Part shown: one piece after another, positions 53,701 to 63,026 of the stretch | Position numbering within the stretch: the first letter of the stretch is position 1 | Layout of the letters: each line of letters starts with the position of its first letter | Assembly: GCA_023957575.1 (NCBI GenBank) | Contig: JAMLGU010000001.1 | Coordinates: forward strand, 310,001-374,000 | DNA from: Chitinophagaceae bacterium | GTDB taxonomy: Bacteria; Bacteroidota; Bacteroidia; Chitinophagales; Chitinophagaceae | Length of the DNA stretch: 64,000 nucleotides | Direction: 5' to 3' | Notes under the pieces: generated by a model | Seen by the model: the letters and a program-made list of their open reading frames with translations, nothing else | Database searches by the model: none | What the model was told of the DNA's origin: nothing | Position numbers and translations under genes: made by a program

Positions 53701-55140
53701 TTACCATACAATCGTCATCACCGATTTGCCATCAACTGCTATCGGCGCCCATTTGCCCTTGTATTTCAGATTGAAAGTAAATGGCGTATCGCCTTCATTT
53801 AATGCAATCATCACTTTTTTACCATCGGGTCGAAGAAAAGCCACATTCTGAATGGCTCCTGCAAAATTACTTTCAATTCTCACCGAACCCGGCGTTACAA
53901 ACTTTGAAGCGTGCGCAATAATATAATAAGCCACATTCCTTGAATAACCTGAACCGCTAATTGTTAAAGCGCCCTTACATTGGGTACAACCTCCGGGAGT
54001 ATGTGGCCCATAAGACGGGTCGTTTGCCAGATTCCATTCCAGCGCCGTTTTGCTCCAGTTGCGCATGGTGCCTATAATTACATTTTTGATATGCCATTGC
54101 AGGTCGCCATCGAAGGTTCCGGAGGAACCTGTCCATTGCTCAGTAAAGTAAAGGTTTTTATTGGGGAAGGCATTATGAAGATTACCCATAACTGACACAT
54201 CGCCTGCATAGAGGTGAAAAGCAGCTCCGTCAACATACTTTGCTGCATCAGCATCATCATAGATGGTGGTAGGATAATCAGGCCTGTCTAAATTATGGTC
54301 GTAAACCACTATTTTGGTAGTGATGCCGGCTGCCTGAAATGCAGGTCCTAAACTGTTTTTAATAAAATCTCTTTGCTGTACGGCAGTCATGTACATGCTG
54401 GGATTGTTGCCAGGGTGAAGCGGCTCGTTTTGAGGGGTAATGGCGGTAATATTAATCCCCTCCGCCTTCATTGCCTGTATGTATTTTACAAAATAAGTGG
54501 CATAAGAATTATAATACTCCGGTTTCAGACTCCCGCCGATGGTATTATTGTTATCTTTCATCCAGGTTGGCGGACTCCAGGGTGTTGCAATGATTTTTAT
54601 AGATGGATTAATTGCAAGAATACTTTTCAAAACAGGAATCAAGTGTGTTCTATCGGGAGCAATACTAAAATTGTTCTGACTTACATCGGTTTGACCCGGA
54701 GGTAAATCATTATAGCTGAAAACCGAAGCATCCAAATCGGAAGCGCCCATACTTAACCTCAGATAACTCACGCCTATTTTTCCTTCACCGGCGCCAAACA
54801 GTTCGTTCAACAGATTATTTTTGGTCGCCGCATCCATCAGGTTGATGAGCATGGCGCTGCCACCGGTAAGGGTGTAGCCAAAGCCATCAATGGTCTGATA
54901 GGTTTTCGTTTCGTCCACATCCACATTAGGGAATGCATTGTTGATGTTGCCAAAGGAAACCACTTTGTCCTGCTTTTGCAGCAAAACGGTTTGGTTAGCC
55001 TTGGTAAGCCAAAGATCAGCTTCATTTACACCTATCGGTGGCTCAGGTGGCTTGCTTCCTCCATTCCCTTTCTTATTGCACTGCGCATTAAAGTTTAAAA
55101 AGGCAAATAATGTCAAATAAAAAATAAATATCTTCTTCAT
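53701..55140 (-). CDS. GH30-family glycoside hydrolase (beta-1,6-glucanase type)
   Basis: This exported enzyme of 479 residues has an N-terminal signal with a possible lipobox at FNAQC. The GH30 (beta/alpha)8 barrel carries the acid/base Glu in ITPQNEPLHPG and the nucleophile Glu in LYFTEQWTG, plus YQTIDGFGYTLTGGSA at the barrel start and SPPTWMKD. The C-terminal beta-sandwich strands (GKKVMIALNEGDTPFTF) are typical. Closest type by feel is subfamily 3 (endo-beta-1,6-glucanase); glucosylceramidase and xylanase are alternatives. It follows the GH144 gene with a 51-bp gap. Confidence 0.88.
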   Translation of the reverse strand: MKKIFIFYLTLFAFLNFNAQCNKKGNGGSKPPEPPIGVNEADLWLTKANQTVLLQKQDKVVSFGNINNAFPNVDVDETKTYQTIDGFGYTLTGGSAMLINLMDAATKNNLLNELFGAGEGKIGVSYLRLSMGASDLDASVFSYNDLPPGQTDVSQNNFSIAPDRTHLIPVLKSILAINPSIKIIATPWSPPTWMKDNNNTIGGSLKPEYYNSYATYFVKYIQAMKAEGINITAITPQNEPLHPGNNPSMYMTAVQQRDFIKNSLGPAFQAAGITTKIVVYDHNLDRPDYPTTIYDDADAAKYVDGAAFHLYAGDVSVMGNLHNAFPNKNLYFTEQWTGSSGTFDGDLQWHIKNVIIGTMRNWSKTALEWNLANDPSYGPHTPGGCTQCKGALTISGSGYSRNVAYYIIAHASKFVTPGSVRIESNFAGAIQNVAFLRPDGKKVMIALNEGDTPFTFNLKYKGKWAPIAVDGKSVMTIVW

Positions 55141-55191
55141 AATTTTATCACATCTGTTTAATAATCAAAATATTATCCAATAAATTCGCTT

Positions 55192-56874
55192 CTAATATCC
55201 CGAAAAACCAAGTTTCTGCAACCCTGTTTTCACCTCAGGCGCACTCATAAACAGGTTCCAAAGTAAGCCGGTTCTATAGTTTTCTATCATCACGATGATA
55301 GGTCCCTGGTCTATTGCCAAAAACGCATCATCAAACCATGCTCCGTTTCGTAACACGTCTAACGAAAAGGCATCTGTAAATCCGTATTCTTTAAAAATTT
55401 TATCGCCCAACACATAGTAATAAAATTTCAGCGCAGCCATTGATTCATCGGGTGTAAAAGGCATAGAAGACAGGGCGGCGGTAGGGGCTATAAAACCCTG
55501 GTCGTTTGTGGGTGAACTGGCTGTATATCCGTTCCTGATATTACTTGCTGTCAAACCCCACACCGAATCGCTGTAGCCGTACCATTGTTTGGGATTGGCT
55601 TTGCAGTAATTGTAATTGATAAGCGCGTGATTTTTTGCCTGATCTTTATATACAGCATAATTGTCGGAGAGGTTGGTGGGGTTCAGCCCCAGGAAGGAAT
55701 AATGCTCAAAAAACATCGGACCGCCATAGTCTTCGCCAAGTGGCAGGGTGATGCCATAGAACTGTTTGCCGTTTTTGATGGCACCATTTCTTGCCCAGCC
55801 CTGGTCGTAAACTGCTTTGGTAATACTGTAGTTGGCAGATGATGCCGCCAGAATGTAGGTAATAAAACATTCGTTCCATCCCTGTATTTTATGGTTCATT
55901 GCCCAGGCCTTGTCGGGGCTCCAATGCCAGTACAATACATTTTGATTGTTTTGCTGAAACCAGTTCCATTCCACACGGTTAATGATGGTATTGATATCGC
56001 TGCGTAAAGCGGTTTCTAAAGCATCTGCTCCGTTAAAATATTGCCTTACAGTAATTAATCCCTGCATTAAGAACGAAGTTTCCACCAGATCGGCTCCATT
56101 ATCATTGGTGCTAAAGGGAATGGTAGCGCCTGTGGCGCCGTCTAACCAGTGCGGATAGACACCATGAAAATTTTGTGCCGTATTTTTCAGAAAGGCTACG
56201 ATAGTTTGCATTCTTTGAAATCCTTGACTGCGGGTAATAAAGCCTCTTTCGATAGCCACCAAAATAGCCATTATTCCAAAGCCGCTGCCTCCGGAGGTTA
56301 CGATATTGGCGGCATGTTTGCTGCCTTCCCGTGCCAAACCCGATATGGGATGTGCAAAATCCCAGAAGTACCTGAATGTTTGTTGCTGCACTTTGGTAAG
56401 TAGTTCGGCATCGGTGATGGCTGTAAATTTTCGGGAAGAATCCAAGGCGGTGGCAAAAACTTTCGTTTCGGCAGATGCTAATTTTCCTCCGTCTTTGGCC
56501 TCTAAGGTATTGGAAATGGTGAGATTATATTTTGTCAGATAATTTAAGGATGAGGGCAAGATGTTCACCTGAGTTTCATCCGGCGAAACAGTAGTGGAAA
56601 AACCGGCGGCGGTTCCTGCATCATTTGACAAGGAAATAGAGGTCGCAAGGGTCGATTGTTTTACTGCTTTTGAAAACTGAATGATAATAGTGGGTTTTGC
56701 ATTAATGCCGGCATTGTTGTTTTCGGCATCTTTACCGTTTATTTTTACCGCCGTAACAGTGATGGCGGCAGGAGGCGTAACCACGGGAGGAGGCTGGGGA
56801 GATTTTTTTTTGCAGGAAAAGGCTGCAAGTGAAAGCAAAGTGATAAGTAATATTTTTAAACTGGGGTTTATCAT
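55192..56874 (-). CDS. GH144-type endo-beta-1,2-glucanase lipoprotein
   Basis: The lipobox is LAAFSCKKK. A Pro-rich linker and a Big_5-type Ig-like domain (~40-150) come first. The (alpha/alpha)6-barrel catalytic domain (~160-560) has TFRYFWDFAHPISGLARE, NDNGADLVETSFLMQGL, GWNECFITYILAAS and the C-terminal ENYRTGLLWNLFM. This is the glucoamylase-like GH144 family, whose founding endo-beta-1,2-glucanase comes from Chitinophaga. The activity is inferred from the family; catalytic residues cannot be assigned with certainty here. Confidence 0.85.
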   Translation of the reverse strand: MINPSLKILLITLLSLAAFSCKKKSPQPPPVVTPPAAITVTAVKINGKDAENNNAGINAKPTIIIQFSKAVKQSTLATSISLSNDAGTAAGFSTTVSPDETQVNILPSSLNYLTKYNLTISNTLEAKDGGKLASAETKVFATALDSSRKFTAITDAELLTKVQQQTFRYFWDFAHPISGLAREGSKHAANIVTSGGSGFGIMAILVAIERGFITRSQGFQRMQTIVAFLKNTAQNFHGVYPHWLDGATGATIPFSTNDNGADLVETSFLMQGLITVRQYFNGADALETALRSDINTIINRVEWNWFQQNNQNVLYWHWSPDKAWAMNHKIQGWNECFITYILAASSANYSITKAVYDQGWARNGAIKNGKQFYGITLPLGEDYGGPMFFEHYSFLGLNPTNLSDNYAVYKDQAKNHALINYNYCKANPKQWYGYSDSVWGLTASNIRNGYTASSPTNDQGFIAPTAALSSMPFTPDESMAALKFYYYVLGDKIFKEYGFTDAFSLDVLRNGAWFDDAFLAIDQGPIIVMIENYRTGLLWNLFMSAPEVKTGLQKLGFSGY

Positions 56875-56981
56875 GTTTCTGCTGAAATATAAGTAAGATT
56901 TAATAATTTGGAAAAAACAATTTCATTTAAATAAAATGCCTTTTATCTATACTTCGATTTAACTATTTTGAATAAAGAAAA

Positions 56982-57010
56982 AAACGGAGCTATCAAAAGC
57001 AGCTCCGTTT
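56982..57010 (-). terminator. Terminator after the LamG lipoprotein gene
   Basis: AAACGGAGCT pairs perfectly with AGCTCCGTTT around a 9-nt loop; on the minus strand it is followed by a T-rich run. It separates the susC-susD-lamG transcript from the two hydrolase genes, which may need their own promoter or read-through. Confidence 0.88.
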
Positions 57011-57028
57011 TATATAAATACAATTTTA

Positions 57029-57883
57029 TTATTGTTTGCCACTGAACAAGGTAGTTACTTCACCTGCCGATAAAGCAACTCCATACAGTCTAAACTGGTC
57101 AATTCCACCTTTCCAGCAAGTAGATAACCAATCATCAGAATTAGCATTATTGTAATCATTTCCAGGTCCGGCACCTACTCTCACCTCTGTGATTGCGGCA
57201 TCGTCAAAGTTAATATCTCCATGACCTGCCCAACCTTTAATATTTGGATTTGCCACGCCGTCTTTATACAATGTCATATTGCTGGTCTTTGCATCATATA
57301 CCAATGCGATGTGGTGCCAGTTATTATCCATAATATTAGGGATAGTTTGGCCACCTTCCCAGGTCATCCAGGCATCATTTACTTTTTTATCGGCCACCAT
57401 CACTTTTACGGCACAGGCATTATTATCTCCTTCCAGAAATACTAATAAATTACTTCCGGACCAATGTCCATTATTAGACTTGAAACTTAAAATATACTCC
57501 GGGCCGTTTGTCCCCTTATTATTCTTGGTCTGGCCATTGTGCTTAAACCAAAAAGAGATAGTAAAGCTTTTAGCTGTTACAGCCCAATCATTTGGTTTTG
57601 CATATTTTATATACTTTAAACCAATTCCGTTTACAGCTTTTCCTCTGATACCGTCAATGGAAGGAAATGGATTGTCGCCAGGAAAATTAGCTCTGATGCT
57701 GTCCACTGCATTCATTAGCGGGCTATTAGTAGTACCATCAAAGGCTGCATAAAACTTAAGCGGGCCTCCCGGAGGGTTGGCATCTTTGGGGTAATTGCCC
57801 AAAGCCGGCCTTTCCATTTTCTGGCACCCCATCATACCGGCCAGCAGTATTAAAAGCAGGATTATTATATTTATCTTTTTCAT
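57029..57883 (-). CDS. LamG-like (concanavalin-type) surface lipoprotein
   Basis: The lipobox is LAGMMGCQKM. After a short linker, residues ~45-284 form a LamG/laminin-G-like jelly-roll: LKFYAAFDGTTNSP, GKAVNGIGLKYIKYA, FTISFWFKHNG, NWHHIALVYDAKTSNMTLYKDG, and the closing GGIDQFRLYGVALSAGEV. These folds bind glycans or calcium. Coming after susD it probably takes the place of a SusE-type surface glycan-binding protein in this locus. Confidence 0.85.
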   Translation of the reverse strand: MKKINIIILLLILLAGMMGCQKMERPALGNYPKDANPPGGPLKFYAAFDGTTNSPLMNAVDSIRANFPGDNPFPSIDGIRGKAVNGIGLKYIKYAKPNDWAVTAKSFTISFWFKHNGQTKNNKGTNGPEYILSFKSNNGHWSGSNLLVFLEGDNNACAVKVMVADKKVNDAWMTWEGGQTIPNIMDNNWHHIALVYDAKTSNMTLYKDGVANPNIKGWAGHGDINFDDAAITEVRVGAGPGNDYNNANSDDWLSTCWKGGIDQFRLYGVALSAGEVTTLFSGKQ

Positions 57884-57939
57884 TTTTACTTTATTTTATT
57901 AATTATCAAATAATTAAAGCGCTCAATCATCCGATGTTC

Positions 57940-59475
57940 CTATGGATAATCTGGATTTTGCTTTAGCGCACCTCCCGATTGATCCACAACTGGTTGTGGC
58001 AAGGGCAGGTATTTATTGCGTGGCTGGTATCCTAAAGGACCTAAAACCGTTTGCGCATCACCCCACCTTACCAGATCAAAGAATCTTTCACCTTCCATAG
58101 CAAATTCAATCCTTCTTTCTAGTTTGATAGCATTACGCATTTGTGCCTGATTTTGATAAACTATTTTAGACAATACGCCCGATTGGCCTTCTCTGGCTCT
58201 GGCTCTTATCATTTCAAGATAGGTTTCGGCTTGTGCTCCCTGACCAAGTTCATTGGCACATTCTGCAGCCATTAATAAGACATCTGCATAGCGCAATATC
58301 CTTTGGTGATAACTTCCCCATCCGTGTAAATCGTTTTCTGCTATCTGCTGGGTCGGGTTCGCATACACTTTTTTATTCCAGTACAGCCTCGGCAGGTCTG
58401 CGGGAAGTGTTCTGCCAAAACCACCATAGGCAGGATCATCGGATTGACCTGTGAAGAGAATAGTCCTTCTTTTTCTTGGATCATTAGGCTCATAGGCATT
58501 TACCAGGTTCTGAGTGGGAGTGTTCCAACCCCAACCCAGGTTCCATCCTTGGGCATCGGTACCTCTTACCCCTTGTGATGTGGCAAAATACCCCCAATAA
58601 TCTGGTTTCCCACCGGGTCCTTTATAAGCCTGAATCTCAAAAATGGATTCAGGACCATTTTCGCCGGCATGAGAAAAAGCATTTGAATAGTTGGACTCTA
58701 AATGGTACTGTCCAGAATTGATGACCGACTGCAATAGTGTAAATGCTGTACCCCATAGTTGCCTGTACATCAATGCTTTGGCATGAAGTGTTTTGGCAGC
58801 GCCGGAGGTTAACCTTCCGGGAAATTTACTTTCGCCTGAAGCTGTATTCCAGTTAATGGGTAAATGTTGCTCCCCAAAAACCAGATCGGCATCGATAAGG
58901 GCATAAATATCTGCCACAGACGATTTTGGCATACTGTTTACCTGGGCTGCATTTCTGATAGGTACTTCCACTTTTCGCACTTCACCAAAGGCTCTTACCA
59001 AATCGAAATAAGCCAACGCCCGTATAAATTTAGCTTCAGCTACGTTGGTTAAAGAAGCCGGATCCGTTAATTTTAAAGAATCTGCTGTAAATATTATCTC
59101 ATTGGCCATATTTATCATCAAATACTTTCTTTCATAATAAATATTGGTACTCCAGTGGTCTTTTGAATATTGAAAATTGTCATAAATCACGGCCCAGTCG
59201 GCACCATCAGCTTCCGAACTGCCTTTCATGGCATCATCATCCCTAAAACTATGGATTGCCAACCAGGGAATGTGTCCCCAGGCAGCGCCACCCACATCGG
59301 GGTTTCTTAATCCTCCATACAGGCCATAAACCAATCCTTCCAAACCGCCCTGATTTAAATCCTGAAGGGTTGCCTGCAACGGCTTACGATCGAGAAATTT
59401 TTTACATCCGGTGATTGAGAATAACACCAAGGTTATCATCAACACGAATAACATATATTTTTTAATATTTTTCAT
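57940..59475 (-). CDS. SusD/RagB-type glycan-binding lipoprotein (beta-glucan locus)
   Basis: The lipobox is SITGCKKFL. The SusD helical core (AKFIRALAYFDLVRAFGEV, ADIYALIDADLVFGE, KTLHAKALMYRQL) and the C-terminal RILRYADVLLMAAECANELG plus ERRIEFAMEGERFFDLVRWG are complete. The length of 511 is normal. It starts 19 bp after the SusC partner. It differs strongly from the SusD at 12.4 kb, fitting a different glycan. Confidence 0.95.
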   Translation of the reverse strand: MKNIKKYMLFVLMITLVLFSITGCKKFLDRKPLQATLQDLNQGGLEGLVYGLYGGLRNPDVGGAAWGHIPWLAIHSFRDDDAMKGSSEADGADWAVIYDNFQYSKDHWSTNIYYERKYLMINMANEIIFTADSLKLTDPASLTNVAEAKFIRALAYFDLVRAFGEVRKVEVPIRNAAQVNSMPKSSVADIYALIDADLVFGEQHLPINWNTASGESKFPGRLTSGAAKTLHAKALMYRQLWGTAFTLLQSVINSGQYHLESNYSNAFSHAGENGPESIFEIQAYKGPGGKPDYWGYFATSQGVRGTDAQGWNLGWGWNTPTQNLVNAYEPNDPRKRRTILFTGQSDDPAYGGFGRTLPADLPRLYWNKKVYANPTQQIAENDLHGWGSYHQRILRYADVLLMAAECANELGQGAQAETYLEMIRARAREGQSGVLSKIVYQNQAQMRNAIKLERRIEFAMEGERFFDLVRWGDAQTVLGPLGYQPRNKYLPLPQPVVDQSGGALKQNPDYP

Positions 59476-59493
59476 TTCAATTCTGTTTAAAGA

Positions 59494-62400
59494 TTAAAAA
59501 GTAATGTTTATGCCTCCTGTGTAAATAACCGGTACAGGACCATTACCCCAGTCCACGCCAAAATAAGTCGGATCTCCTCCAAATTCAGGGGTGTAGCCCG
59601 AGTTGTTTTTGAAGGTTTTCAAATTTTGAACATTGGCATAGATTCTTAAATTTTTTATTTTAGCTTTTGCCAAAGTAGCAGCGCCAAAATTGTATCCAAT
59701 CTGAATATTTCTCAATCTCAGATAGCTTCCGTCTTCAATGCCAAAGGTGGAAGGAAGCCTGTTAATTGCATATTTATCACCCAAACGAGGCACCCAGTTG
59801 GAGGTACCCTCTCCATGCCAGCGATCCAATTTAAACTGGGCGTAGTTGTATCTTGAGTAAGGTAATTCAGACGACCCCCAAACCCTGTAAACCTCAGCGC
59901 CATAAGATCCATTGAAGTCGATACTGGCATCAAATCCTTTATAGTTTGTTCCCAAAGAAAAACCATAAGTAAAATCAGGTGTAGGGTTTCCAATCATTTT
60001 CCGGTCCTCAGTATTTACTACACCATCTCCATTTAAATCCTTATACTTTAAATCGCCGGGACCATAATCATAACCTACTACAGTGGGTGAAGACAGCTTA
60101 TCTGCATAACTTTGGTAAATGCCTTCTACTTCATAACCGTAGAAATAACCTATTGGAAATCCCACTTCGGTTTGGTTGGGAGAAGATTCGGATGCTGCCA
60201 GGAAAGTGCCAAATTTCAGTACTTTATTTTTATAAGTGGTTAGGTTGGCAGAAATATTGTATCCGAAGTCGGGAGAAATATTATCCTTCCATGCTGCCGA
60301 TACTTCAAGGCCTTTGTTCATAATTTCACCAAAGTTACCTAAAGTTCTTTTTGGCCCGTTTTGCAGAAATGCTAACATGCCTTTGGTAATCTTGTGGTAA
60401 TAGTTAATTTCACCATTCAGTTTTTTATTTACTGCGGCAAATTCAATACCTAATTCTTTACCAAGCACGGTTTCCCAGTGCAAATTGGGATCTACCTCAT
60501 AGGTATTTACATAAGCCGGATAAACATTACTGCCAAAAACTGCAGTATTACCCTGCATCAAAGTTGGGAAGTAAGGATAATCTACGCCATAGGTATTTTG
60601 ATTACCCAGCAATCCGATTGAGCCTTTCAGTTTCAAATAGTCAAAGGCGCTTTGATTTTGCATAAACTCCTCTCTTGTAATATCCCAGGCGGCGCCTATT
60701 GCCCACATATTCAAATAACGCTGATCGGGATTGTAAATCAATGAAGAACCATCTCTTCTGAAGGAAGCATTAAAATAATACTTGTTAGAGAAGTTATAAA
60801 GAATCCTCGCTAAGAAAGAGGTAGTAGCACTTTCATTTTGCGAAGAACCGGATTTGGCTGTTGATTCGTCTTCAAAACCATTACTTATATACCAAAACCT
60901 CTTGTCAAACGGAATCGGGTCGCCGGTAAGACTTTGCTGTACATTTCCCCATAATTTATTATGAGAAAAATAATAGGTTGTCCATCCTGCTGTAGCCGTA
61001 ATATTATGTGCTTCAATTTTTTTCTTGTAGGTCAATACATAATCCTGCTGATACTTCTGCCATCTGTCTTCATTGCTGCTCACACTGGTTACCTGATTAA
61101 CCAAGAACCCTTTTTGGGCTGCTGGGTCATAAGCTGCATAAAGAGGATTGTATCCGGTAGTATTCAAATAGCTCAGGTCGCCATAATAAGCAGCTCTAAA
61201 GTTAAAATCCCGAAGGAAATTTAATTCACCGTAAATGCTTCCTACATATCTGTTTTCCCTGCCAATGAAGGCATTCCAGGTGTTTTCTCTGCTTACCAAT
61301 GGGTTTTGCAGCGTATTTTGAATAGTAGGCAGCGCTGAGTATAAGTTGTATGTAATACTGTCTGCACCATAAATCCTCATTTTGTAAGGGAAAGTGCCGG
61401 CGCTTACCACCGGTGCAATGCGCCTGGCAACCTCAAGTGTTCCGGTTCCGTCATTAGGAGAGTTGGTGCGAGCTGCATTGAAGGTGAATCCTATTTTTAT
61501 TGCCTTGTTGATTTTAAACTCATCGCTAAGGTTGATCAGGTACTTTTTAAGTTGCTCATGCCTTACAATACCCTGATCGCTGATATAACCCAGACCCACA
61601 TATAATTTATTTTTCTCTGTGCTGGCAGTTACGCTCAGGTTGTTATTATTAAAGAGACCCGTTTGAGTCACTGCGTCAATCCAGTCAGTATTACCCTTCC
61701 AGGGAGTAAAATCAAAGGTATTGGCTGCGCCAATATTATCATTTTCCTCCTTGTAAAGTGTGATGAAGTCCTCAGCATTTGTCAAAACCTTTATTTTATC
61801 AGTAAGTTTTTTAGCGCCAAAACTCGTATTGAAATTAACCAGTACCTGTCCGGCTTTTGCCTTTTTGGTGGTAACCGCTATCACCCCATTGGCGCCTCTT
61901 ACACCAAATATGGCCAGCGATGAGGGGTCTTTTAGAATTTCAATAGATTCAATGTCATTGGGATTGAGGAAATCAATATTGTCATTGAATATTCCATCCA
62001 CTACATAGAGCGGCCTTATAGAACCAATGCTATTAGTACCCCGGATTCTGATATCAGGCGTTTTGCCGGGTGTGCCATAAGGCACTACGCTCAATCCGGC
62101 TACTTTACCTTGTAAGGAAGCCACGGGGTTGGTATTGGGTTTGTCTGCCACATCTTTACCTTCAATTTTTACGATAGACCCTGTCAAATCCCTTTTAGCA
62201 GCCGTACCATACCCAATTACTACCACCTGATCCATTACTTTTTGAGAGGCTTTCATTACCACATTAATGGTGTTGCTGCCCGATAATGGTTGTTCAAGGT
62301 CGTCGTATCCAACCGAGGTAAATACTAAGAAAGCGTTGGCATTGGGTGCGGTAAGGCTATACTCGCCATTGGCATTGGTGGTAGTGCCAGTGGTAGTTCC

Positions 62401-62841
62401 TTTTACCATTACAGACACTCCTGCAAGCGGCGCTCCCTTGTCATCCATCACCTGGCCGCGCACCACCACATCCCTGGCTATTGTCGGATTTTCTTTTACC
62501 ACGATGAGGTCATTCTCCATCATAAGATAGGTGAGCGCTGTACCATTAAATAAATCGGGCAGCACCTCTTCCAATCTGGCATTTTTGGCATGAATGGCAA
62601 CCGTGTTGTTAAGTTCTATGAGGTCGTTATTGTACAAAAACCTGTAATTGGTTTGTTTTTCTATCGAGGAAAGAACCTCTTTTACCTCGATTTTCTTTGC
62701 TTTGAGATTTATTTTTTGCTGGCCGTATCCGTTGGCATACAGCTGAAAAGTAAAAAATAGTATAAAAGCAAGCGTCAGTTTCATAATTAATAAAACTTTT
62801 TTTTGTAGTGGGAAACGGGTTCCCTTTTGCAAGCATTTCAT
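59494..62841 (-). CDS. STN-domain SusC-type TonB-dependent transporter
   Basis: It has 1115 residues from this start. After the signal peptide (ending near ANGYGQ) comes an STN (secretin/TonB N-terminal) domain (~45-115, INLKAKKIEVKEVLSSIEKQ, LIVVKEN). A CarboxypepD_reg-like domain (RGQVMDDKGAPLAGVSV), plug (IRIRGTNSIG, YVVDGIFN) and beta-barrel follow. The STN domain is the part that signals to a FecR anti-sigma factor, and fecR lies just upstream. The frame opens 11 codons earlier, but MKCLQKGTRF is the usual start for this group. Confidence 0.94.
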   Translation of the reverse strand: MKCLQKGTRFPLQKKVLLIMKLTLAFILFFTFQLYANGYGQQKINLKAKKIEVKEVLSSIEKQTNYRFLYNNDLIELNNTVAIHAKNARLEEVLPDLFNGTALTYLMMENDLIVVKENPTIARDVVVRGQVMDDKGAPLAGVSVMVKGTTTGTTTNANGEYSLTAPNANAFLVFTSVGYDDLEQPLSGSNTINVVMKASQKVMDQVVVIGYGTAAKRDLTGSIVKIEGKDVADKPNTNPVASLQGKVAGLSVVPYGTPGKTPDIRIRGTNSIGSIRPLYVVDGIFNDNIDFLNPNDIESIEILKDPSSLAIFGVRGANGVIAVTTKKAKAGQVLVNFNTSFGAKKLTDKIKVLTNAEDFITLYKEENDNIGAANTFDFTPWKGNTDWIDAVTQTGLFNNNNLSVTASTEKNKLYVGLGYISDQGIVRHEQLKKYLINLSDEFKINKAIKIGFTFNAARTNSPNDGTGTLEVARRIAPVVSAGTFPYKMRIYGADSITYNLYSALPTIQNTLQNPLVSRENTWNAFIGRENRYVGSIYGELNFLRDFNFRAAYYGDLSYLNTTGYNPLYAAYDPAAQKGFLVNQVTSVSSNEDRWQKYQQDYVLTYKKKIEAHNITATAGWTTYYFSHNKLWGNVQQSLTGDPIPFDKRFWYISNGFEDESTAKSGSSQNESATTSFLARILYNFSNKYYFNASFRRDGSSLIYNPDQRYLNMWAIGAAWDITREEFMQNQSAFDYLKLKGSIGLLGNQNTYGVDYPYFPTLMQGNTAVFGSNVYPAYVNTYEVDPNLHWETVLGKELGIEFAAVNKKLNGEINYYHKITKGMLAFLQNGPKRTLGNFGEIMNKGLEVSAAWKDNISPDFGYNISANLTTYKNKVLKFGTFLAASESSPNQTEVGFPIGYFYGYEVEGIYQSYADKLSSPTVVGYDYGPGDLKYKDLNGDGVVNTEDRKMIGNPTPDFTYGFSLGTNYKGFDASIDFNGSYGAEVYRVWGSSELPYSRYNYAQFKLDRWHGEGTSNWVPRLGDKYAINRLPSTFGIEDGSYLRLRNIQIGYNFGAATLAKAKIKNLRIYANVQNLKTFKNNSGYTPEFGGDPTYFGVDWGNGPVPVIYTGGINITF

Positions 62842-63026
62842 GTGAATATTATTTGGTTTTTTTTTAATAATCACATGTGCCTCAGTTTAAAACAAAATAC
62901 CGGTTTCTTCGTTGGGTAATTTTGCTTTTTTTTAAGGCTCCATGTAAAATTAAGTTTTTAATAGTAATACAATCGTGTAATGTTTGTTTACGCATAACCC
63001 TTTGCAACCATCAAGTGGGGTTCAGG